From assembly GCA_947623455.1 (NCBI GenBank), contig OX392529.1:54393186-54457185 (forward strand): a stretch of 64,000 bases of DNA, written 5' to 3'. Positions 38,101-50,100 of this stretch are shown here, in pieces. Position 1 is the stretch's first letter. Each line of letters begins with the position of its first letter. The notes beneath the pieces were generated by a model. It was not told the DNA's origin. It did no database searches and worked only from the letters and a program-made list of their open reading frames with translations. A program made the translations under genes and the position numbers. The stretch comes from Mimachlamys varia. Taxonomy: Eukaryota; Mollusca; Bivalvia; Pectinida; Pectinidae.

Positions 38101-41100
38101 GCTCTGTGGTGCATTCTAGAGTATTTTGTTAGTTACTTATGCGATAGGGCCAAGTCTACTCGAAGAACAAACCAAGCATCTCTGAACGATAAGTTTTGTT
38201 AGTTAAGATTTATTTTTGAATTTGTGAAGGTAGTTCTTATGTTCAAATATCAGCAAGCCCGACGGGCCAGCTCACCGAATAACCAATCTGCCCTTCATTA
38301 AATTTAATAGCCCCGGGCCGACGGGCTTCAGTTATTTCGACTCCTGCAATTGTTCATAAAAAAAGAAAAGGGGGTTGGGGGGTCTAACAGGCCACAATGA
38401 GACGTCAATTATTTTCCATTAAAATAAGTATTTAAACTATACTGTCTGGGAATGAAAGTACTGGCAGACAAGGACACGTGAAGACTTATATGATAAAATT
38501 AGCTATATATATATACCTATATGCTATATAAAATAAAAAAGAAATGCTTTATTTAATAAGTTATATGAGTTATTAAAGACCAAGTTATTAAAGACCCAAT
38601 ATACAGTGTATGCAACTTTCGGGAAAACTCGAAGCAGAAATTAAGTTAAAATTAACTGATATTAGCAATATTCAAAATGAATTCTGATGCGGTACAGAAG
38701 CAGTTGAACCACAGTATATGTAAACCTGTGTCCATTTTGAACTGTCTTATGCAGACAGACAGATGCACACTGTGAATTACTAAAGGGCACTGCATTTTGT
38801 GTGCATTTTGCATAACTCTGCGATACCGTATAACTCTCAAAAAATCTGTGGTAATTCCTTATAATTTCATTTCTAAAGATCTATACAAATATAAGACATG
38901 AGTCTAATACAATGATAGCAATTATTTATAATAACAAAAATTGAATGTTTTTGTAAAATACAAAAACGTGCATAAATTTCACCGCAAAACAATTTTAACC
39001 AATCGGAAGTTTGTTTTCAAAATACCACGCCAAAATTGGCGGTATTTGACATCATCAGTTTTTGCGGTGTCTGATTTTTGAGGTTATATACGATATAACC
39101 TGAAAAAAGTTTAACATTGAGGGAATAGGCAAAACTAAATTATAAGTTTATACTTCTCACTGTGATCTGTGTTATTATTTTCAACAAAACAAAACAAACT
39201 AAATAACACATGAACACGTGAAACAGGAAAGAGAAAAAATATGCAATGTCAGGATGGGAATATAACATCACGGATTCGATATATCTAAGCCCGTGATAAC
39301 ATGAACGAAACTTCACAAACTAAGATTTGAAAGCATAACACAGAGATAGGTTCTAAGAAGATTGATGCATGTGTTGTGGCCGGGAATTGAACCCGGGACT
39401 CCCGCTTTTTCGTTCTAACCATCGAGCCAGGGGCGTATGTGCATATACGTCCCTGATTGAGCCAATAGTCCGGACGTTAGCTAGGCTAACGCTGCCTAAT
39501 ATATATACCACACTCCTCCCCATCTTAATTTTGAGGTCCTTTATATCTCTTCGAGATCATACCCGTTCAACTTACGGTAGCTACCACGCATAATCGAAAT
39601 GACGGTGATCCATGCATAGGGCAAGGACAGTCATCACCAGATGGGGTTGGAAAATACGTTTGCTCGTGACGCCATTGTTGTGGCCGGGCCGGTATGAACC
39701 CGGGAATCCCGTACAAGGCTCAAAGGCCTAACGCTGCCTAATTACCTATACCACACATGCAATGTGTTTACGCCAATCTGTAAAATAGCTTTTCCCATTG
39801 TCGGAAGAATCTACTTAACGCGACTATCCAAGAATAAAGGAAGCTCCATCAGAAGACTGGAAGAGGGACTATGACGTTCATATCGTTGTCAGTATATTAG
39901 ATGCTTACTCCTTCCCCCCTTCTATTTGAAGAGTTCCACTGACGTTTGTTGATAGGCCTAAACCGGCGCGGTCGGACCAAAAGTTGCTGATGCTGCTTTT
40001 CACGCGAGCCTTGAATAAGCCTTGCAAGAAGACACATAAGCATTTTCAGGTCCGTCCGAAAACTTAAAAGCGGACAGAGCGGTTGTTCCGCATAAACGAA
40101 AACAGCCTCGAACAGTAAACAATATGGCCTGCATCAAGTAAACACTAAATATGGGGCCGGAGCTAGTCCGTGATTGCCGCGCAAGAGTAACATAGGCCTA
40201 CAATGAGGTGCAAAAAGTCGTTCAATTTTTTTTATTCTTTGTATTTCCAACTTTTTTCAATGAATTTTCCCGACTTTGTTTATGGATCATTTTTAATGAA
40301 ATTGTGTGTACTTATAGAGAATTGTTTCCTGTTTCATCTCATAATATGTTCACTGTTCCGTTATGTATGACCAGAGAAATCATAATTTATTTACAACATC
40401 CAATTTTCGGAACGCCATTTTGACGTAATTTTGGTAGCGTTATATAGAGAAATGGCGTCACACGGAAATTAGCATTGTAGATAATTATGAATAGCTCCAT
40501 AAATACACAACGGAAAATTAAATATTACGAGAGAAAACCTTGGATATTTCTGTACCCAATCATTAGTTGTCAAAAAACTCATTGAAAAAAGTTCGAAATG
40601 CAAAGAATATATAGCAAAATAAAAAAAAAGACTTTTGGCACGTCACTGTATATACTTATCTAGGTCCGTGGTACCATCTGTATAAAATCAGTGTTGTAAA
40701 ATCTATTGTTTGAACCTGTACTATCGCAAATTGACTAGATATCATAATTATTGAATGAGCCAATATTTCCGGACGTCTCTGATGCTGTGTAACAAATATA
40801 TTAAGTCGACTAAATATTGATCTAAAGATGTCATTATAAAAGCTATGTTGAACTATTTAATTATATTTCTAACACTAGTCACGTGCTCGAGACTTGGCTC
40901 TTTGGATATAACTTCCCTGGTATTTTTTAGTATTCTAACTATTGAACAAATCAGGGACGTTTACGTCCCTGATCAAATACTTTGGTCAGCTATCTAGCCA
41001 AATTGTATATAGCTCGTTTAAAAAAATGCAGATAATATAGAATTCATCCTCTAAGTTCAAACAGGGTTTCGTAGAGACCACTCAAACATTAACCATATAT

Positions 41101-44100
41101 TTTCACTTTATGCATTTATTGAATTACCTAAAAAAATATGATATTTTGCCTTATACTGTACTGAGCCATACACCATACGGAAAAAATTGTTTGTTTTACT
41201 ATATAGTCTCTGTATTTCCAACTTTTTTCAAAGAATTTTCCTGACATCGCTTGTGAATCATTTTTGATGAAAATTTGTATGCTAATAGAGAATTGTTTCC
41301 GGCCTCGACTCATAAAGTTAGCATTGTTTTCCGTTTTGTATGACCAAAGAAACATTTTTGAGACGTCATTTTGACGTCATTTTGGTAGCGTTTTATAGAA
41401 AAGTTGTCATCACACGGAAATTATAAGTTTAGATAAATCTGTGTTGTTCCATAAATACACGACGGAAAATTAAACGAATATTATGAAAAGAAACTATGAC
41501 ATTTCTGTCGAAATCTACCCATAAACCAGGTCAGGAAAATTCATTGAAAAAGGTTGGAAATAAAAAGAAAATATAGAAATATTAAAAATGTTTCCAAACT
41601 TATTGCACGTTACTGAAATTTTTTTTAAAAAAAAGGCGGTTGAAAGTGTGTGGAAAAATGGCTCTATGGAACAAACTGCTGATGAAAAACATGCCAATTA
41701 GGCAAAACAAGAGACGTATAAAGTCATACGTCTCTGGCTTGACTGATGAAAGATCTATGGTGGTTTCTCTAATATATTCCCATGTAGTACCGTGTAGCAA
41801 GCTAATCTTATTCCGTGGTAGTACTGGGGTCTGACAGGGTGATAAATTCCCCCTTTCTATTTTTCTAAACTATTTAATGAAATCACGTGACATTGACGGT
41901 CTTTCCAATATTAGCGACCAGCTAGAGGAATTACATTTATATTTGAAGCTATATGCTATGTTACACCTTCATGTATCACGCGTATACATACGCTGATGAC
42001 ACTATACTTATAGCAGACACGACAGAGGATTTTTTAAAGACAATAAGGAAGACAGCCAATCCTTCATGACCAAAGCTGCAGTAGGATTGGCTAAGGATTT
42101 CAAATATTTTGGGTGTTTATTTTAGTAAAACACAATTCATCATTAAACAGATGTATGGTAAAGTTATTAACAAATGTATGGTGCCAAACCTATTAATATG
42201 TGGATGTGAAGTATGGAGTTCCTGTAACTATAAACTTCACATTTTTAGTATGAACATACTTAATGTCCAAACGTCAACCCAGGATTTTATAATATACGGA
42301 AAATGTGGAAGGTTTCCGTTAGATATTTATGGAAAAATTAGCACGGTTGGATTCTGGGCTAAACTGAGAAAATTGGAATACACTAAGTTATGAAATGCTA
42401 GCAATTTTATCTAACTATGAATTAACGTGACTAAGACAAAATTAGCTCAGTTGAAGACCATACATTATTTAATTATGTTACACCACATGAAATGATATCA
42501 TTGGGCTATTTTTTTACTGCTATCAGCGACGTATACGTCCCTGCTGATATCAATGTGAAAAATAATGTCAACCCTATTTCACTGTGTATAAATTTCAACC
42601 AATTGTATGTTTAGGAGAAATAAAACAGTTGTCATTGAAGTTATATGAATTAGAGAGGTAACCTCTACCATACGGACATACCCGAAATATGCCATACGTC
42701 ATGTATTTTTTCTTCAAAATAACAATGTCTTTGGATATAATGCCATTCATATGTTACTTCGTCATTTCGAGTGACGTACTCGTGTGTTGAGCCTCGTTAC
42801 GTAATTGTTAGTTGCGTTGCGGGGTCGCACCATATAGCTAGGCCCATGTACCTCAGCGGGGGATCGAGTTAAGGCCTTGTACGCCCCTGGCCTAATTCGG
42901 AGACGTACAGACATGTAGGAGATATATCAGAGTAGTTGAATAAGGTTGAGAAGATGTCTTCATACACTCAAGATTTGTTCTATTAATATTGTGTATTACA
43001 AGCTTGTTAGGTTTTATTTTATTAATCTTTATGATATATATGTCCCTGAAGAAACTTAAGAATTCTCATAAACATTTTAAAGGAAATGATTTTCACTGAA
43101 TGTTTTTTAAAACTTCAATCATTCAGTAGGCTTTCAAGGCAAAACACAAACATATCTTTTTGCTCAATTTCAAAATAACGGTTCCTTCTTACGAAGCCTG
43201 GCCTATCAAGGATTTTTATTTTTCAATTTTTAGCGTCTTTTAATGTATACGATAATAATTTGTTGTCATTTAGATAATATCGAATTGGTCAAAATTGATA
43301 CTAATTGGTATCATTTGGAAGCCCCATCCCCAGCTTTATCCTCGCCACATCTCTACCTTCGTTTTTTCGTTTTGAAAAACGGGTTATTAAGAAATTATAC
43401 ATTTAACGTCACCAAATAAGGGGGGAAAATTGCGGTTGTTTGCTGTGGGAACAATTGTAAGCTTCATTCGAAAATGATTCGACTTTATTTCAGTGAGGTC
43501 ATATAGCAGTACAAATAAGGAAAATTCAGAAACAAGTACATAGTACTTGCATCAATCCGTATAGAAAGAAAATGTACCTATATTAATTTACATATATCTG
43601 CTAACGGAAGTTTGACTGATTATATTCAATAAATCAATAGTATTAAAAAACGTAAAAAAAAACCTCAAATTTAGTATTGATTTAAAAGTTTGAACAAAAT
43701 AGTAATCGTACGAAATCACGTCCTGTCACGGACTGATACTTTAAACTTCATTTGTCTCAATCAACTACTTTGTCCGAGTCTTTGAATAATTGCTATAAGA
43801 TAATGAGAATGTTAATGATATTTTTAAACAATGATATTACCCTTTAGATATAGTCTTTGTTAGAAGTCATAGATATAGCACGATTAACAAATTGACAGGT
43901 TAATAAAACCCAATATGCAAATCATATGCTTATTCTGTTTGGTTAGCCACTGGTGCATGTGCAATATATGGCGAAAGATAATCTTCACAAATTTGATCAA
44001 ATCTATAAATATGTATCAAAAAGTTTAATATCTTTTAAAAGCTTGAGTATTTTTGTTTTGTTTCATATTCAACCGTTTAAGTTTTTATTTCGTAAACACT

Positions 44101-47100
44101 CAAGTAATTGTAATAAACATCCATAAATACACAGAACAGCATTAAAATATACATCTTTTCAATCTCTTAACGCAATGAAATTAAATGTTTAGTAGTATCA
44201 TACGAGTAATTACATCATTTTCAAAATTAAAACCCTGTATTAAAATTAATCATTTAGTTGCAAAACGCATTTATTTCATCATAGACTAATATCCTGGAAT
44301 GAAAAGAAATAAAATATATAATTATGAATTTGGGGAAAAGGAATTTTATACCGTACGGTAGCAGAATATGCAAAAAGGATTTGACTTCATAATGTGATAT
44401 ACATATATATATATATATATCTGAAGAGAATTTTGCTGTTTTGTCCATTTGCAGGACAAACTTTTCAAGTCATTTCAAAATAATGTTCGTATTACCTTGC
44501 AAAAACCAATTTAAAGCAGTTTAATGTTTGATTAATCATGTTTTATACATGATAATATAAAAATATCTCAATCAAGCACAATTCCTATTCGAAATTATAA
44601 GACAGGGTTTCGATTTTGATACACTCTCTGTCGGAGAAACTAATATTCCTAGTTGTGTATATGCGATAAAAAAATAAAACTGATTGAAATGCAGATCCAA
44701 CCCAGAAATAAAAAAAACACATATATATAAATTGTTATATAATAAATTAGGGTAAGATGAAAACAACAACTCACCTCGTCTGTGATTTTGTTCGCTGCTG
44801 TAGAATTGGTGAAGGTCAGTAAATTCAGTATTTCGTCTTCTCTGCTGGTATAATTGTTGTAGAATGATGATGTTGCTGGTCAAGACTTGGTTTTAAGGCC
44901 AGGGCACAGCCAAAAAATTGGGCGATACCCAGACAAGATGTCTCCAATCGGACAGTATACCCGAGACACGATGTCTGACTCAAAGCTGGATATACTGGAG
45001 ACAATAAGATATGTCAATCTATGTCAATCGATGCCATCCCGTTCCGTTCCTTTGGTTAAGAAACAGGTGTATGCAACAGTGCACCTGCACTTAAGCACAT
45101 AAGTATTCTCTGTAACTTTGTATTGTAATGTTAGCACAAACCTACACGGAACCACTTTGTATACCGCTTTTTTTAATATCAATTTTTAAAAAAATCTAAG
45201 AATACTCAAACATTCACGTCTTTTTCCACTCTCTCCCTTGTAACTTTATTTCATTTATAATTTTTGTATGTAAACACAGTCAATTTGCCGTGCAATGAAG
45301 GGATGCACTAAAAACGATTAATTACGTATCCCCATTGCACAAGTACAATAAACTTGCAAACGGATACCGTTTTGTGACCTTTGAAATACTATTGTGACGT
45401 AATTTAGACGTCACGCTTAAAAACAGTTTTCTGTTATATAAAATAATCTTTAGTAAGTATATATGTAATGTGAGTGTGTGTTTTTTAAGTTTTATCATAA
45501 ATAGAATCAAACACTTGTTTTATAGTGGGTTTTTTTTCTGCGAGATTCAAAATTATGAAATAATAAATATGTTCACTAGAATCAAAATTTCATGACATAT
45601 AAAACCGTCTCTATTTCTAACTAACGGCAACACAGTTTATAAGAAACTGCTTCAAGCAGGAAAATGAATAAGTAGTCGTTAATATTGTATTGATGCGACA
45701 ATGGTAGAATGAAAATGACAGCGAGGAAACGTAACATATACACTTACACGACTGAAAGTTGTGGTGACGTTTTCAATCCCAGCAGCCATCTCCAGACAAT
45801 TCATGTATTGAGTGTCCTCTTGTGATACAAGTACACCCTATTTGTTAACTCTCATTTGGTACATTTCCCGTTTTGCCAATTAATAAAAAAAAACACAGGG
45901 ACCAGAGAATTCGTTACAGCTAGTTGTGGACCTAAACTATTGTTTAGACCAATTTTAAACTGGGTGGGGGGGGATGTTAGATCATTTTTCAATAAAAATG
46001 CCCCTAAAGCACCCCAAAAACATTAAAATTACTATAAAGACCCTAGTTTAGGTCCAAAATTAGCTGTAACAAATTCTCGGGGCCCTGTGATAAAACACAG
46101 ATAAGATTCGCATTGTTCAAAATGAAATATATTTCTACATGTACATAATTGCCGGTTTAAACTTGGTGTCTTTACAATTTTTGCGTAAAATACTTTGTTG
46201 TCCAAATCTTTCAAATTTAAATGTTTTCTTGATCCGTTAAGGATTATACGGCTATCCGATGCTTGGGCCAAATTCCGTTTTTTTTTTTTTTTACTTTTAT
46301 GTGGTAGTGGACTAGCGTTTTTAGCTTCCTTTGTCATGTCAATGAGGAACTTTTATACCAATGGTTATTTGACAGATTGAGATCGCGAAGTTAGTTCATG
46401 TTATAATATTGATATACATGTATTATGACTTATAACGGATACAAATATTTATTCAAAACTATTGATGATCTAGTACATATATAAAATTAATACAATATTT
46501 TGATGCAAGAAAAGTATATGTATTCGATGTGACCAAGTCTATATAAGGTCAAGCACGGAATACATAATTACAAGAAAGATACGCCATGCAGATATTTAAA
46601 ATGAATTAGATCCAAGCAGGAATATTTGATTAATTCTAATCTGTTACATTTCGGATATTTCATATCGCATGAAAAAAAACAACTGTGAAAATGAGAAACT
46701 AATAGAGCGTTTATATATTTATTGCATGTATCTCCGGTATTAAAATGGACAATAGAAAAAAAGACACAGGTACATCCGTAAATAATCAGCGGTGCAGTAC
46801 TTAACTGTTAACTACGCGATTGAAAACCTGACACTAATTGCCTATACACACCGAAATACACTGATCAGTCACAATTAGGCAATAGCACCAGTGAACCAAA
46901 GCACCAGGTGTTCAAAGTGGGAATGGTTGCCACTTACTCTCAGGTAAATTGTCTGTCTGTCAGTAAGAGGCGGTCACGTGACCGAAGTTACGCCACACAA
47001 ATTTATATTCGACTTTGTTACAGTGTCACATCACGATTATAATAAAACAAAATAGATAATGCCATTCAATATAAAATCGTATTCGGCTGATGAGACTTTC

Positions 47101-50100
47101 TTTCAAAATAACTTTTACCACGGACTTAGATAACCTAAGTCCGTGCTTTTACCAAGAGCACATACCAGGCTCCATTTCCCCCCGTATTCGTATTACTATG
47201 AAAGTCAGAGATGTATGTAATACAGACTCTTAGCTATATATGCTTTTTTATACGTCCCTGGTTTTTCGTAAAGCCAACGTCTATGGGTTTCCATAGGGAA
47301 TACTGGTTCAAAAGTTCTTGTGTAAACGACTAATGAACAAGATTTCTTTGTCATAAGAGGATAAATTTCGTTGCTTGTAGGAATAAATCAGTACATATCT
47401 AACTATAAGCATGCCATTCACATTGGACATTTATTTCGTTTTCTGCAATATTAAGAACAAATGCTTATACACGGACTTATCGTGTTTTATTTAACGACCA
47501 ATCACCATTATACGTAAACGTCCCAGTCGTAATTCAGAAAACTGCATGTTTACGGATGTGACGTAATGTCCGGGACTGTTACACTTTTAAAACATCTGTA
47601 AACTACGAAATTGTTAGATATAATCTTCATTTCATCAAAAATTGTTTTCATCTCAGTAAGTGCATAATTTAAAGCAATACGCAACTTTGGAAAATGGATT
47701 TAGAATAAAAAAGTTTTACAACTTAATTATGTAGGTCCATCTCTGGACAGTGGAAGAATAAGGTAAAAAAATTTAGGATCACATTCTGACTAAAATTTTA
47801 AGAATAAAACTTATAGCGATATATTGAATATCAAAGGAAAAACGGGAACGGAGGAAAAGGGGCTGGGGAGAGAGAAAGTTGTTCATATTTATTCAATGAT
47901 TGTTTTTAAAGATGTTATTGCCCCGGTTTAGTTAATCTTTCCACAGCTTATGATCAGGCGTAGATCAGGTAGATCAATGTTGCGTCCCCACTGACACTAA
48001 TTATCTATTAGGCCTATGGCCTGTTGAGAGGGCACTAGGCTTATTTATATATTATGGCCCTCTTGAGAGGGCACTATGCCTCATATTATGGTCGAGGGAT
48101 GGGATAGTGCCTGAGCCGAAGGCACTATTCCATCACTCGACAATACTATGAGGCAATAGTTCCCTCTCAACAGGGACATAATGGGTTTAGTACATCACCC
48201 TTCCATTTAAATACATATGTATACACCAAAACTCGTTTTATTGTGAACATGGCCAACTTTGGGTTTCCAGAGTCATCCATTTCCAAGCAGAATAGTAGCA
48301 CGACGTAAAAATGACGTAACTCAAAAGTGACGTCATAATAGATTCACGTTGTACATCGCGCCAAATTTAATAGTGCCCGGGTAAGCGGGCCCTATCGCTT
48401 CTTAGTACACCAATATGTGTAGCCAATGGAAAGACAGTGTTCAGTCACGTGATGTACTAAAACAATTTAGTACATCAGATACATTTCATTTGTTGCAAGG
48501 GTTTTACACACCTATTCCAGGAATTGCCTGTTATTGACAACCATGTATAATAACAAATAAATTACGCATTGTTTCTATAACTTTGTTGTAAAATGATACA
48601 TTTCTGTAAATAAATCAGCTAATGAACTATTATATATAATGACAAAGTTAGAAGAGGTAAATACATGAAATCGTTAACATGTGACGTTGCCAATTTATCA
48701 ATCACATGCACAATGCGTCATGCAGCATCAGGTACAGGGGCGCGTGTTATTTGTTCAGATGAAGGGGTGCAACATTATAACAGCTTTAACCATACACCTA
48801 GACCCATGTGAAGGAAAAAACCAACGATCAACCAATTCCAAGCGAGTCCAGGACAGACAACAAAAAAGTCCATTGTTTCCAATAGCATACTCACATAATT
48901 TAAATCCTTTATGAATACAGAATGTGTTTCATATTAATTAACCAGCAGCCCTTATAAGTACATGTGACGAATAAATGCACGCGGCTCAATTATTTTTGAT
49001 AAAACAGACCAGAGTATTTATACACATCGCATTTATTATAAAATTGTTGGTATTGATTATTTAATTATTTTGGAATTATAGTTATATAGCTTTACTCAAC
49101 ATGATACACGCGGCAGAAGACAAGTAAATATAATTATGCACACATCAAGCAAGTATTCAGTAAGATCGTCCATGAACGCATTTTGAACATTGTAGGTCAA
49201 TTGAATTTGTATGTTTGTAAGGCTTTTGACATAATTCATTTTGTATATGTAACAAGACTACTTTCTCTGTTTGCATCCACTTTATCCATACAACTATATC
49301 GACAGGTTTGCTTTATCAAATAATGATCAAAACCAATATCACGTTTAATAAGTGTCTAGATGTTGTCATTGCTTGAGCTGCACAAACAGTTTTATTGTAA
49401 TATAGTTTTATGGATTGAAGGAGGTCTTCGTTATAGTAGTTTTCTGTCAGAGATTTGTTTTTATCTCTCCACTGTACGTTCAATACCGGATCAAAGGTGA
49501 TGTATATGTTTTTAACAGAGGACCTATGTTAGGTTAAACATATTTTATTGACATACATGACAATGGGAGAGTCAGTAAGTTTTACCAACTTGTAAATTTG
49601 TTAATGACTTTTCCCGTTACAATGACAAATTATAAACGTACAGTATAGTCACGTGATGGTATATACAGAGAGAGTGGGGTGGGGGTCACATTGCAACATG
49701 TAAAAAGAAGTGACGGAGATTGTGTTTCCGATCATTCTCGACACAGACGACACTTAATACACTGTTCGCTACACAAATCATTCAGCTGATGCAAAAGTTC
49801 GTCACGTCCCGTGCTAAGGCGTGCTTTCTCCTGGTTCATTCCGTTCCTTCTGATAAGTACATTTCTCAAGTGCCGTTTGGATCGGGAATGAACAGAAACA
49901 CAATCATTAAATGTTTATGATGTATCCAATTGATTTATTATTGAGTTTAAGATATATACAAATTCGGGATGCATAGGACATTTTTGGAGCAGGTTCATTG
50001 ATCTAATATAATAAGACGAGGGTAAAAAAATGGTGTGGGGGCGGGGGTTAGGAAATGAAGCTTGCATAACGATTCGTATGTTTTTGTTGTATTATATACA

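Noticed and set aside
41640..42395. Active LINE
   Set aside because: The RT boxes are in order, but frameshifts and stops separate them and both the endonuclease and the C-terminal end are missing.
44572..44883. 103-codon minus-strand frame as a protein
   Set aside because: It reads through the strong donor at 44774 into AT-rich sequence. If the locus is real it is more likely a non-coding first exon.
47205..47261. Possible sixth CAGGGACG-type palindrome (ends CAGAGATGTAT and ATACGTCCCTG)
   Set aside because: The left end is degenerate, it is 57 bp long, and the flanking 7-mers (TGAAAGT and GTTTTTC) do not match. The pair at 41710-41736 (AGAGACGTAT/ATACGTCTCT) was left out for the same lack of flanking repeats.
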